Source: Apoda limacodes
Taxonomy: Eukaryota; Arthropoda; Insecta; Lepidoptera; Limacodidae
Direction: 5' to 3'
DNA: 64,000 nt
Assembly (NCBI GenBank): GCA_946406115.1
Contig: OX291555.1
Coordinates: forward strand, 11,550,001-11,614,000
The notes beneath the pieces are model-generated. The model did not search any database. It had not been told where the DNA came from and saw nothing but the letters and a program-made list of their open reading frames with translations. Shown piece by piece: positions 10,400 through 20,803 of the stretch. The translations under genes and the position numbers were made by a program. Each line of letters opens with the position of its first letter. Position 1 is the first letter of the stretch.

Positions 10400-10696
10400 G
10401 TTAAATGCGTCGTTACTGGATCGCATTTGAGTAAATTCTCGATTAAGACTGTATATGATCTGTTCTCCAAAATTTAACAGCAGATGCACACGCCAAAGGA
10501 TGTTACTCCATACCAAACACCAGATGTCTACAAAATTGACTGTAGCTGCGGCTGTGCTTACATTGGACAGACTAAACGCTCAATTGCGGACAGGGTCAAA
10601 GAAGAAATTGCTGCTGTAAAGAATTGCCAGATGACAAAATCAGCTATAGCGGAACATCTAAGTAACTCAGATTCCAACTTCTGGATTCTTCTATGA
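10400..10696 (+). pseudogene. Penelope-like element: RT C-terminus and GIY-YIG endonuclease
   Basis: The frame SHLSKFSIKTVYDLFSKI, an in-frame stop, then MHTPKDVTPYQTPDVYKIDC, SCGCAYIGQTKRSIADRVKE and SAIAEHL matches the end of Penelope-like retroelements. These have a linker ending in PxxTP-x-VYxIxC and a GIY-YIG nuclease with the YIGQT-x-R motif. One stop and a frame end near 10696 show it is dead. Only the 3' third of the element is present. Confidence 0.75.
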
Positions 10697-10785
10697 AATC
10701 TATTATCTTTATAAATTCTTCTATGAATAGGTGTAACTTATTTGATAAGAGTTGTCCTAGCAATTACCATCTTAAATTTATTGTC

Positions 10786-10990
10786 TACTAGCTGACCCGG
10801 TGAACGTTTTCTTTTTCAAAACAATTGGCGCATCACCTATTGTGAAAGGGTTGTACTTATTCAGAAACATTCCCCTACGTGTGCACAACAACTTACCAAA
10901 ATTTAATAACAATCGGTATACCCTTAGAACGCAAGTCCGACTTGCACATTCCCAGTTTTTTCTTTAATAAAATCCTTGCCCTAACAATAA
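10786..10990. repeat. short dispersed-repeat fragment
   Basis: The piece begins CTACTAGCTGACCCGGTGAA, close to ACTAGCTGGCCCGGCAGACG at 19350 in the same window. Both look like the conserved edge of one dispersed lepidopteran repeat. No coding sequence. Classification unknown. Confidence 0.35.
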
Positions 10991-11117
10991 CGCACACAAT
11001 AAAAAAATAGTTAATTGGTGTATTTATTTGAAAGTTTTGGTGTGACCAAGGGAAACAGGGATACAGTTTTATATATGGTATATTGATATATAGCTAATGG
11101 ATAACCTTTGTTTGCAG

Positions 11118-11520
11118 GTGTGACTGAGCGTGCTTTGTACTTCAATTCTACATTTTGCCAAGTGAGGTCCCATACTCAACAAAATGAAGAATTTGATGTG
11201 GATGAATGTAAGCCTACTGTAAATAATGTGCAACATTCAGAGAAACTTATGAAGACACAAGTTAGAGTCGTATGTGTACTATTTGCAGTATAGTAGTTAG
11301 TAGATACTACAGGAACTTTGATGGTGCATATGCGGACTCATATGGGAAAAAAGCCATACAAGTGTGATTTGTGCCGTGAAACATTTTCACAAAAGAGAGG
11401 TCTAAATGAACATATTATATACAAACATGGTAACATCAGACTACATACTTGCGACATTTGATATAAAGGATTTGTTTATAAAAAAATATTGAGTTTACGC
11501 CTTGACACACATAGAGTGTA
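11118..11520 (+). pseudogene. C2H2 zinc-finger gene relic, exon B
   Basis: The acceptor TTTGTTTGCAG precedes 11118. The frame from exon A continues as GVTERALYFNS through SEKLMKTQVRVVC to two TAG stops at 11291-11296. Still in the same frame it reads TLMVHMRTHMGKKPYKC, then finger 2 (C-DL-C-12-H-4-H, complete), then finger 3. Finger 3 has lost its second cysteine (CDI-stop-YKGF) and first histidine (LRLDTH). Finger 1 has lost a cysteine. The ORF ends LDTHRV-stop at 11520. With three in-frame stops and two broken fingers this is a pseudogene, or possibly a truncated protein ending at 11290. A donor-like GTATGT at 11269 could mark a missed intron, but joining it to the acceptor at 11311 shifts the frame. 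Confidence 0.7.
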
Positions 11521-11593
11521 ATGTTATTACATTCAACGGCACTGCTAGCCATCGTACATGTACATAAGTACATAGACGAAGTTTACGACCGGA

Positions 11594-11960
11594 TGTTACA
11601 TCACAATTGAATGTACGGGAAACTTCTAGAACAAGAGCGGCGGAGTGAATGAAACTAAGACGTGTGGACCAATCAAATTCTCCACAAGCGAAATTTTGAA
11701 ATTCCCAGAAATTTTGAAGAACGGTTCGACCAATCGGCGAACTCGAAATTGCAAATACACAGCATTTGGACAACCAAATACGCGTCGCTTAGCGGAAGTA
11801 GTAACTGACACACACATAGAAGCGAGCCCTCATATAAAAATCATCGCAGGCTCAGCGTCAGCGCAGTTATTGTAATCGTCGACCTGTAAAATTTAAATAG
11901 AAGAAAGCGGCCTCACTCTGCCCAAATAAAAATAAGAGGTCAACAACATTTGAAGTAGCA
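11594..11960 (+). other. promoter-like block, possible solo LTR
   Basis: A GC-richer block carries CCAATCA, a TATA-like CATATAAAAATC and a poly(A) signal-like CCAAATAAAAATAAG in the order expected for U3-R-U5 of a retroviral-type LTR. It begins around TGTTACATCAC. No second LTR, primer-binding site or target duplication was confirmed. It may instead be a host promoter or the edge of an unknown repeat; 11961-12340 continues without a gene. Confidence 0.25.
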
Positions 11961-12340
11961 TCAGCTGGCCGTAGAGGACAGTGACCCCGAGTTCCAGGCG
12001 CAACCCTGATCAGCTGGCTATGGTAGCCATGACCACGGGCTCGAACATCTACGTTGCCTTCGTTACAATTCTCCAATTCGTCCCAACGTGATATCAGTCT
12101 AACCTAGGCTGATCTAAAGCTCCAATGTACAGTGAGTGTTACAGTGCCAATAGGTATACAGTGAATATAAAAAGATTAATAAACTATTGTAAAGTGTTAA
12201 CTTAATCTAGGTCGTATAATAGAATTATATTTTAGATAAATTTGTTATTAGGGAAACATAAAATAAATGTTATTTTACCTAAAGAATTGTTTTATAAAGT
12301 CTCTGTTCCAAAATATTAGCAACTTGAATATAGGCGAGAA

Positions 12341-12548
12341 TCGAACCCACTATTATCTCATTCCTGTATTCATATTTGACGGCCATGGGGTTCTGTTTTT
12401 TAGTATTTGTTTCAACTGTCAAAAATTTCAACTGTCTAACCATAACGGTTCATGAGATACAGCCTGGTGACAGACGGACGGACGGACGGAGAGCGAAGCC
12501 TTAGTAATAGGGTTCCTAATTACCTTTCAGGTACGGAACCCTAAAAAC
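12341..12548 (-). repeat. dispersed repeat with (GACG)n core
   Basis: The sequence contains GGTTCATGAGATACAGCCTG, GACAGACGGACGGACGGACG, CCTTAGTAATAGGGTTCC and a terminal GTACGGAACCC. Related fragments lie at 27930-28015, 32893-33010, 60484-60560 and 63215-63290. This repeat is common in lepidopteran intergenic DNA and probably retroposed. GAATCGAACCC at about 12338 resembles a reversed tRNA B box. Confidence 0.55.
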
Positions 12549-12701
12549 GGTATCCACAAATCAAGGACGTTATAGAAATGGACGCGACTTTACAAAGTTT
12601 TCGCCTTTCCCCTCTAGCCACAGACGATGAAAGTTTGACCTATCTCGACATTTCGGTCATCAGTATCACGCGCGTGCTCGCGAGTAATACATCTCGACAA
12701 A

Positions 12702-12833
12702 ATGACGAAATGTGCCGTGAAATGGTGTAAAAACTACAGCAGTAAAACAAAAACTTTTCTTTTCATAAATAAGTACATTTTGATTTGTTTTAATAGCAAT
12801 TTGTCAAGCAAATACATATTTTTACGCAAATGA
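12702..12833 (+). pseudogene. THAP-like transposase N-terminus (fragment)
   Basis: The 43-codon frame starts MTKCAVKWCKNYSSKTKTFL. The C-x4-C pair, following asparagine and hydrophobic FLF resemble the first strand and zinc ligands of a THAP DNA-binding domain, which in P transposase binds near the element ends. The frame lies 140 bp inside the left inverted repeat, as expected. The second half of the domain (C-x2-H) is not seen; it may have been spliced or lost. Confidence 0.45.
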
Positions 12834-13129
12834 ACAAATTAATCCAGCCAAGTAAATAGGTTCATTGCACACTCAATACTTCTACAAAAATTGGTCGGCT
12901 TAACTGATAAATCTACTGAATGGTTAGGGATATTCAAATATCGATACACTTATCGACATTTGTAATATCCGTTATTCATTATTTCTTAATTTCAATATTA
13001 ATTAATTTTAATTATTAATAATAAATATTAAAGAGGTTTAGCTAAATATAAATCAATAATATAGGATTTTCATATTTTTAGGGTTACGTAGCCAATTAGA
13101 AAAAACGAGAGAGAGAGAGATAGGTAGGG

Positions 13130-14595
13130 CACTGCAAGTACTCGCTCGAATAAGTCGCCCGAACAAATAAAGCGGGGCATAGCGAGTACTTGCTCGAATG
13201 AGCGGCCCGAACTGGGGAAGTACCTCCACCTTACAGAAAACCGCGGCCATAATAACACTAACTTTGTGTAGTGTTGTGTTCCTGGGGGTGAGTAAGATTG
13301 CCAGAGCTCTTTGAGGATTCACTGCGCGGACAGCGGAGGACCGGCGGTGCATTGCTCGGCGTAGACGCGGCGTGCTGGTTCGGCGGTCAGGGAGACCTGA
13401 TGAAACGGCTGACCGCTGGCTGCCCGCAGGTTGAACGGGATCCCGAACCCAGGGATCACTTAATCTCCGCCCTCTGAAGTGGTAGTCGTGCCGGAGAAGG
13501 AGACCGGAGTGGACACGGCTTCTACAACAGAGGGGGCTCAGTGGCCCTTCCGCTCGCCGTGCCAGCAACCGTATTATCTGTGCCGACCTTTGGCAATTCT
13601 AGTATTGCACTTTTTGTCCTCTAAGCTGTCTGTGCAGTGAATCCTCATATTTAGTCTAAGTAACTTTCTTTAAAAAGAAAAAAATGGCTACAAAAATAAG
13701 GAAAAGAGTTTTTTCAGCGGCCGCTCCATCCACATTTAATGTGGACTTTTGCAACATTAGGGGTATTCACGCAAATCTATGAGAGTACTGGAGACGCCTA
13801 TTACACGGGTCGCGCAAACAACCCTCGTTCCATTGTGGAGGAAAACCGCGGAGAACTTGTGTCTCAAATCGAGACCGCACTGTCCAAGGTCTCTAACTGG
13901 GGACGGGTAAACTTGGTCCGATTCAACCCTTCAAAGACACAAGTCTGCGCGTTCACCGCTAAGAAAACCCCATTCACTGTAGTCCCACAATTCCAGAGCA
14001 CTCCTCTTTCCATCTCCAAGACCATTGGGATCCTTAGTGTTGACATCTCCAGCAATGTTCAGTTCCGAGATCATTTACAAGATAAGGTGAAGCTGGCGTC
14101 CAAAAAACTAGGTGTACTCAACAGAGCGAGGCAGTACTTCACGTCGGGGCAGAGGTTGATGCTTTACAAGTCGCAGGTTCGGCCCCATATGGAGTACTAC
14201 TGCCATCTCTGTACGGGTGCACCCGGATACCAGCTTGGACCTTTTGACTCGGTTCAACAACGGGCTGTGAGAATTGTCGACGATCCCAAACTCACGGCAA
14301 GTAAGTATCGAACCCTTAAGTCTGAGGAGATTTTGCCTCCCTGTGTGTGTTCTACCGCTTGTACAATGGGATGTGTTCTGAGGAATTGTTCAAAATGATG
14401 CCCGCGGCTAATTTCTACCATCGCACCGCTCGCCATAGGCAGGGAATTCATTCTCACACTTTAGAACCTAAATGGTCGGGTACAGTGCGGTTTCAGAGAA
14501 ACTTCCTCCCGCGAAAATTAAGTTGTGTAATGAGCTCCCTGCCAAGGCTTTCTGCAAGGACTACAGTATGGGGTTCTTCAAGAAAGAAGTTGTCC
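13130..14595 (+). mobile_element. family A retrotransposon, 5'UTR joined to RT by a 1.9-kb internal deletion
   Basis: The 5'UTR (from GCAAGTACTCGCTCGAATAA at 13134) and the first codons (ATG at 13684, then STFNVDFCNIRGIHAN) match the copy at 55131-55825. At about 13780 the sequence jumps to GAGAGTACTGGAGACGCC, matching just after the catalytic YADD at about 57730. The RT C-terminus follows with frameshifts (13739-14398 and 14347-14721). It is nested inside the P-like transposon, so it inserted after that element. Confidence 0.8.
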
Positions 14596-14647
14596 GACTT
14601 ACAACTCCGCCATTTTTCATCAATTCAAAAAATTGGTCTTACGTTTT

Positions 14648-14768
14648 CCATTTTTTATACCACCAGGGTGACAAACAAGTTTTCAGCTTGCCTAATACGA
14701 AGCAGTTACCGTAGCTTATGAACGTTACACGATTCACCAGTGGCATTACTTGAGCGTTGACGACCGTT
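14648..14768 (-). repeat. inverted 3' tail of family A
   Basis: TTTTTTATACCACCAGGGTG, ACAAACAAG, TTACCGTAGC and the closing GCGTTGACGACC match the family A 3' end in reverse orientation, with a small internal insertion. It lies tail-to-tail with the plus-strand copy beside it. It is therefore a separate truncated insertion and not that copy's own tail. Confidence 0.55.
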
Positions 14769-15478
14769 TAAATAGAATTGTATCTCTTTAAAGATAACAT
14801 AATTCGTTAATTACTTAAATGGATAAACTGAAGTCTAATTACTCCTTTCTTGAACAACCTCATACTGTAGCCCCTATAGAAATACTCCGCATGCTTTTCC
14901 GTGGTTTACTACGGTTACAGCAGGAATCATTTTAAACGAGTGTCATAATCTGCTTTTCTTTAAACAACAACGAGAAAATTTGATTTAAACAGAAAAAAAG
15001 GAAAGTATTTGATGTTTCTTTAATTATTTTTTAGCGAGTTATTGCTTCTGAAGCTTATCATTTAATATTTATATTTTATTCTGAATCATACAAGTTTAAA
15101 ATAACATAAAATATTTTGTAATAACTAAAATTATTATTAGAAACTAAATCTAAATTATTTTTCTAAAAATAATATAACCTAAAATAAACTAAGACCAATG
15201 TCTAACTTTCCGCCTAAGTTGTAAAAATCTCTAACTCTGTCTTTATAGTCACATGAACTTACAGTAGTACTATTAAAAGTTGTATTTGAATAAAACAATA
15301 ATTATAAGTGGTTTTTTTTAAATAAACTAACGGCTAATTTAATCGCAGTGGATTTTGATTCAATAGCCCGATTAGTTTTAGCTCTTTAACGGAAACCTTA
15401 ATCATGACCTGCAGGAATTAGGACAAACCACAAAGTTGTATTCCATTATCATTCTCATTTTTTTTTTCTTTTTCTCAT

Positions 15479-16014
15479 ACTAGCTTTTGCCAGCGGCTTC
15501 GCCCGCCCTAAATTTGGTTGTCGGTGTGGGATTCTTATATAAAAGGCAATTGTGTTTTAAATTAAATACTTGTTATGAATAACGTATTTATTTGGATAAG
15601 GATTAATATCATGTTTATAAAAACACATTCGCAAATAATGCATTATTTTGGAACAAATTGGGTTAGCATAAAAAAGGTTATAGTGAGCCAACCTTAAAAG
15701 ATAGACATATGCTGTCACGGACTTTTCTTTAGAAATTTTAAAGGGGAACAATTCTGTAATATATGATTTTTGCGAAACTCTAACCGTTTACGCAGCGCAC
15801 GCAGTGGAAGCTCTCAAAAACCCGATTTTGAAACATTCCCCATTGGTGCTGCTCCTATTAGTCTTAGCGTGATAATATATAGCCTATAGCCTTCCTTGAT
15901 AAATGGGCTATCTAACACTGAAAGAATTTTTCAAATCGGACCAGTAGTTCCTGAGCTTAGCGCGTTCAAACAAACTCTTCAGCTTTATAATATTAGTATT
16001 AAAAGTATAGATTT
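15479..16014 (+). repeat. dispersed repeat with ACTAGCTTTTGCC edge
   Basis: The segment begins TACTAGCTTTTGCCAGCGGC and ends AGCTTTATAATATTAGTATT, preceded by CAGTAGTTCCTGAG and GCGCGTTCAAAC. These are the two conserved edges of a repeat very common in moth and butterfly introns. Related edges occur at 18241, 47128 (reversed), 51421 and 61515 (reversed). No coding capacity. It lies within the P-like element. Confidence 0.6.
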
Positions 16015-16258
16015 TAAATTAATGCAAGTCGAATATAATTTCATTATGCTTCAGCATGTCTATCGCTCGATATCTTTATCGATTGCGTACAACCCTATTA
16101 CGCTTTAGATAAGAGTAACTACACATGGCCATTTGTTGTGTTTATAGGCAACTATAGTTGTGTAGGTGTGTACCCTCCCCGCCAGAAACGGTTGAAACGG
16201 ATTTCATACAGTTTCTAAATCATTTCGCGTCCATTTCTATAACGTCCTTGCCACAAAT

Positions 16259-17090
16259 CCAAGGCTTAAAAAAACTTCTTCATATCAAGAATCATGGATA
16301 TGACCATTATATAAAACAGATTAATGGATAGCCTTCGCCTTAATATCTCATGTAATAATTCGTAGGAACAAAGTATCTAAAGTCATGTGTAACACACTGT
16401 TGCACCAAGTGGAATGTGTTCTAAGGGCCTTAACTGACGTTCCAGCTTAAAACTACCCTCAGTGCAGCAAGAAGTCAATCAAAGTGAAGCTTGTTATCGA
16501 CTGAAAATAAAACATTTACATTGAAGGAGACTAATAGTTATCATATTATTAAAACAATATGTGAAAATTTAGATTTGTTGTTTTTCTTTAGTTAAGAGTT
16601 GTACACACCTTCAATATTACTCTTGCCCTTTGAACCAGGTGGCACCTTCGAGTCGCTGAGCACGTGGTTCGTTTAGTTTTGGTAACTGATAGGTGAATGA
16701 TTTTAAAATGGCATGAAACGCGGCTGTGTAATACTAATTAAAAATATTTTCGATATTATGTGCGCCGGCCATTGTAATACAAAGCTGCTGTACAAGCACA
16801 GTTATTTACAGCAGACGCAAGTCATGCCTTGTTGTGCTACTAATTATGTTGTTAAAAACTGGGGGAAAGAATAATTATAACCAAGATACGACTCATTACA
16901 ATTACTCTCCGTAATTTAATATAGCCCACCAAAAGCAAGCAAAAACGTGTAACTGGATTACAATGAAATAAAACAAAATATATCTAAAATTGTTGGTTTT
17001 GAATTGCCGAACATAAAGGAGACGATTTCTGGGTATGTATGGGACAGTTTCACCTCAATTAGAAACATATAAAGATAAATAATTATTATG
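16259..17090. other. unclassified AT-rich DNA
   Basis: No gene, repeat boundary or splice-coupled reading frame could be supported here. Confidence 0.5.
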
Positions 17091-17096
17091 TTTAAA

Positions 17097-17665
17097 CTTT
17101 TGGTGATTTCACGCAGTCAGAAGGAGAGGCAATGTTGCAAGGAAGAAAGGACAGACAGCGTGGCAAGTGAGGTATACATAAGCTTTTGGAGAGATTTTAC
17201 GGGGAGAGTAGAACATACAATGTTGCAAGGAAGAAAGGACAGACAGCGTGGCAAGTTAGGTAATTACTTATAAGCATTTAGAGAGATTTCACGCGGAGAG
17301 AAGAACAGACAATGTTGCAAGGAAAAAAGGACAGACAGCGTGGGAAGTTAGGTAAATATAAGCTTTTGGAGAAATTTCACGCGGAGAGAAGAACAGACAA
17401 TGTTGCAAGGAAAAAAGGACAGACAGCGTGGGAAGTTAGGTAAATATAAGCTTCTAGCGAGATTTCACGCGGAACAGACAAAGTTGCAAGGAAGAAAGGA
17501 CAGACAGCGTGGCAAGTTAGGTAAATATAAGCTTCTGGAGTTTTCGCGCGGAGAGAAGAACAGACAATGTTGCAAGGAAGAAAAGGCAGACAGCGTGACA
17601 AGTTTGGTAAATAAAAGCTTTTAAAGAGATTTGACGCAGACAGAAGGCATACAATGTGGCAAGTA
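17097..17665. repeat. 88-bp minisatellite
   Basis: The motif AATGTTGCAAGGAAGAAAGG recurs at 17131, 17219, 17311, 17399, 17480 (one change) and 17566, so steps are 88, 92, 88, 81 and 86 bp. A decayed seventh unit follows. Each unit also has GACAGACAGCGTGGCAAGT and GAGATTTCACGCGGAGAGAA. Short open frames across it arise from the repeat and are not genes. Confidence 0.9.
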
Positions 17666-17872
17666 AGTTTTTAGTTTGACAACTGTCATCTGAAATAAAG
17701 TTCTTGATGAGATCTATCACTTTAGTGAAGAAACTACTAGTCTACGATCAAAAGTTACTGGTTTGACAGCTGTGATCCGAAATTAAGATTTACAAAGAAA
17801 AAGCAACGTAGAAGTAATTAAACTGTTTACGAGGCAAGTGTGATAAAAAACTATCAATTTTCTTGTTACAGT

Positions 17873-17942
17873 CCTACTGGTAAAACCAGGGACAAAAATC
17901 ATTGCCCTTGGTTACTACCAGTCGAACTACGCAGTAGGACCA
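17873..17942. other. imperfect hairpin
   Basis: ACTGGTAAAACCAGGG and CCCTTGGTTACTACCAGT pair imperfectly around a 13-base loop. Outer GTCCTACT and AGTAGGAC pair again, giving a nested stem. It may be a small MITE or chance; no flanking duplication was found. Confidence 0.45.
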
Positions 17943-18099
17943 CAGGCAAAGAATGACAAATGGAGCTCATGAACATTTTTTTTTATTTTTACAAACCTAA
18001 ATTTTCATTTGAGTAAGTAAACCTTAACAAAACACTTGTATATTGTTCAATGGAACTAGTGTGACAGATAGTCATGGGGACTAAAAAATCCTCTTGACA

Positions 18100-18400
18100 C
18101 CACAAGTGGTGTGAGCCGGTGGTGTCCCGGGCTCTAACCAATTAGTTTGTACGGAATTCTTGGTGCGCGAGTCCTACTCGCACTTGACCGATTTTTATAC
18201 CAAATATTGCGAATTTTCTTAACAATTTCTTTATCGTTATTAACTAGCTTTCGTCCGAGACTTCGCCTTCGCTAAATTCTGTGTTCAGCGTGGTACTTCA
18301 ACGGCATTATAATTATTCCAAAATTTGATGTTTTTGGAATAAAAAGTAGTTATGTCTTTCTCCGTCCTTTCAAAAATCAGCTCAGTTGGTTGTTGCGTAG
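18100..18400. repeat. fragments of two dispersed repeats
   Basis: GTACGGAATTCTTGGTGCGC with GAGTCCTACTCGCACTTGAC (about 18151-18191) resembles 61905-61945. A second fragment starts AACTAGCTTTCGTCCGAGAC at 18241, related to the ACTAGCTTTTGCC repeat. No genes. Confidence 0.4.
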
Positions 18401-18639
18401 CTAGGAAATAATAAAGAAAAGCATCTTTTTAAAAATATTTTATTTATTGTATACTTAATAATGATAAATACAAAATTATTTCAGTACAAAATATAATACT
18501 TAATATAATTGATAATATTAAAATTAAATTCATTTTTACAGACTTTGGCTTATTGCGTTAAACTTCAGTATATATAATTGTCTGTTAGAAATTATTTATT
18601 AGGTACATATTTCTCTTGTCTATTTAAGCTGACCGCCCT

Positions 18640-18830
18640 TTGGCGACTAAACGTACGGGTTCCATACGCGAGCGTCATTTTAGCAGCCGCTTTTCGACCT
18701 CGGTCGCTGACGTCGCTGACGACTGACTAGTCGCCGCTTGGACGCTCGAGCGACCGCATAGTCGTGTAAACGAGCCACTAGTCGCCGCTTAGACGCTCGA
18801 GCGGCCGCATAGTCGTGTAAACGATTAAAC
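18640..18830. repeat. GC-rich block with 51-bp tandem duplication
   Basis: ACTAGTCGCCGCTTGGACGC at 18726 and ACTAGTCGCCGCTTAGACGC at 18777 start two adjacent 51-bp units sharing GCATAGTCGTGTAAACGA. Upstream CGACCTCGGTCGCTGACGTC is also rich in CpG. The block stands out from AT-rich surroundings and may be the subterminal part of a DNA transposon. Confidence 0.6.
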
Positions 18831-19350
18831 TAGTGTCCGCTACAGATTAAATGTTTAAATAGTTAAATAAACATGTTTCCAACAAAAAAGGTATATCATT
18901 GTTCTATAATACATATATTATTCTAAAAATAAAATAATTAATCCTAAAATCTTAGTACAAAATTAATGTAATATAGTAATGTCTCTTAAAATACAATACA
19001 TTATATCACACAACATACCAATCTTATGGTAGATTTCTTGGCAATTTTAAGTGAATAGATGGGAACTGGCAACCCCATTGCACTATGATGGTGTCAAGGC
19101 GGCAATCTGATGTACCTAAACATAGACGCAACTCCCGGAAAAACTTGCAGTGACACTGAAAAGTCATAGCACAATGGCGCGAGCGAGCACGATTTACACA
19201 GAAAGTCGCTTACGTTCGCGAAAAAGTAAGAACCCTTTAAAGAGATTAAGTTACGTAACTAGTTTGATTATAGACTAAATACTATAATTATTCCGTTTTT
19301 TATGACGGTAAAAATGTTTTTAGCAACATCCGTTTTATTTTTATATTTTA
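18831..19350. other. unclassified AT-rich DNA
   Basis: No gene or recognisable element. Confidence 0.5.
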
Positions 19351-19351
19351 C

Positions 19352-20740
19352 TAGCTGGCCCGGCAGACGTTGTTCTGCCCCGTAAGTCTTATACAACAAA
19401 GGCGCGCGCGCAATTTTCCATTAGATACTTACCCAACCTGGGAATATTTGTGTTGATAAATTAACTTACACCGCCATCAAATCAAATCAATTTTTGTTTT
19501 TATGTAGCATAGGGGGTGCATCATGTGAAGGGTCAAATATCGTCAATCGTGTAAATGCATATAGATCTTCATGACAACCAGTTCGGGTTTTGCCCTGGGC
19601 TATCTACTGAAACTGCTATTCTGTGCCTCAAGCATGCCGTCAGATATTATACTAGTAGGAAGACTCCTATATTTGCATGTTTTCTAGATCTATCTAAGGC
19701 GTTTGACCTGGTAAGCTATGATATTCTGTGGAATAAGTGTACTAGTGAAACGACTTTACCTAAAAACTTGATAAACCTTTTTGGGTATTGGTATGACAAT
19801 CAAACTAATCATGTAAAGTGGGCAGGTTCACTATCGGACGTGTACAGGTTGGAATGTGGAGTGAGGCAGGGGGGGTTAAGTTCTCCTAAGCTATTTAATC
19901 TGTACATGAACGGTCTGATTGTTGAGCTTAGCAGCAGTGGAGTCGGCTGCTACATAGGAGGAACTTGTTACAATAATATTAGTTACGCCGATGATATGGT
20001 GCTGCTGAGCCCTTCGATCAGGGCTCATAGGAAACTAATTAAAATATGTGAGACATATGCAGACACACATGGTCTTAGATACAATGCCAAAAAAAGCGAA
20101 ATGCTTATTGTTAAAGCAGGCAAAAATACCTACACTGAGATACCTTCGGTACAGTTGGGGGCTACAAATTTAGTTAGGGCGACTCAATTGAAATATCTGG
20201 GTCACTGGGTTTCTGAGGATATGTCCGATGATGCCGACATGGATCGTGAACGTAGGGCGCTGGCGACTAGAGCGAATATGGTTGCCCGTAGGTTTTCCCG
20301 GTGTACTAAAGCAGTGAAACTAACACTGTTTAAGGCGTACTGTCAAACCTTCTATACGTGTACAGTATAACAACGCTTTGAGGATGCTTTTGGGGCTGCC
20401 TCGGTACTGCAGTGCTTCAGGAATGATGGCGGAAGCGCGAATAGACAGCTTTCCTGCTATTGTGCAAAAGAGTAGCCTCACTACTACACAGAGTCCGGCG
20501 CAGCCCCAATTCTCTTCTGAAGCCGATAGCTGAAAGGTTTCAGTGTCCAATTTTAAGACACTGGGACTTATTACATGTTTGTTCCAAGCCAGCAATATTC
20601 AGTGCTAGATAAACTAATTGGCTTTGTCTAGTACAGAATAATATTTATTTTTAATTTGTAATCTGTAATTTGACTACTAACATACTTCTAAGATTGTATA
20701 AATACTAACAATATATGGAGATAAACTGAAATAAATGAAT
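19352..20740 (+). mobile_element. non-LTR retrotransposon relic, 5'-truncated
   Basis: An RT fragment (19555-20510) is followed by a non-coding 3' region ending in GAAATAAATGAATAATAATA, the simple-repeat tail of some non-LTR elements. The left edge is uncertain: ACTAGCTGGCCCGGCAGACG at 19350 belongs to a different dispersed repeat (compare 10786). Confidence 0.65.
19555..20510 (+). pseudogene. reverse transcriptase fragment of a non-LTR element
   Basis: RT motifs in order: DNQFGFCPGLSTETAILCLK, CFLDLSKAFDLVSYDILW (motif A), ECGVRQGGLSSPKLFNLYMN (motif B), NISYADDMVLLSPS (motif C, catalytic YADD) and LKYLGHWVSEDM (thumb). The frame stops at 20370; homologous C-terminal sequence (YNNALRMLLGLPRYCSASGM, then ARIDSFPAIVQKS) continues in another frame. 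Endonuclease and ORF1 are missing. The family differs from family A and from Jockey; clade not assigned. Confidence 0.8.
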
Positions 20741-20803
20741 AATAATAATATAAACCTAGCTATAAAAGCTATAATAGTTAGGTTGTCGAAGGCCTTTAAT
20801 GTC

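Larger units (their letters stand above)
12562..16250. mobile_element. P-element-like DNA transposon with perfect 8-bp TSD
   Basis: The two ends carry a 26-bp inverted repeat starting CAAGGACGTTATAGAAATGG (12562-12587 and, complemented, 16225-16250). Both are bordered by the direct duplication CCACAAAT (12554-12561 and 16251-16258). An 8-bp target duplication, ends beginning CA, and a THAP-like start near the left end fit the P superfamily; hAT elements also make 8-bp duplications but have BED rather than THAP fingers. The 3689-bp unit is swollen by a family A retrotransposon (about 13130-14595), an inverted family A tail and a further repeat (15479-16014). No intact transposase remains. Confidence 0.75.

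Noticed and set aside
11269..11311. 43-bp intron that would remove the stops in zinc-finger exon B
   Set aside because: It is very short, and joining the donor GTATGT to the acceptor shifts the frame out of the zinc fingers.
13739..14398. 219-codon ORF as a host gene
   Set aside because: Nearly identical to family A RT in four other places; it is the internally deleted copy inside the P-like element.
17097..17665. Regular direct repeats that could suggest a CRISPR-like array
   Set aside because: The units are contiguous with no unique spacers, unit length is about 88 bp, and the genome is eukaryotic; it is a minisatellite.
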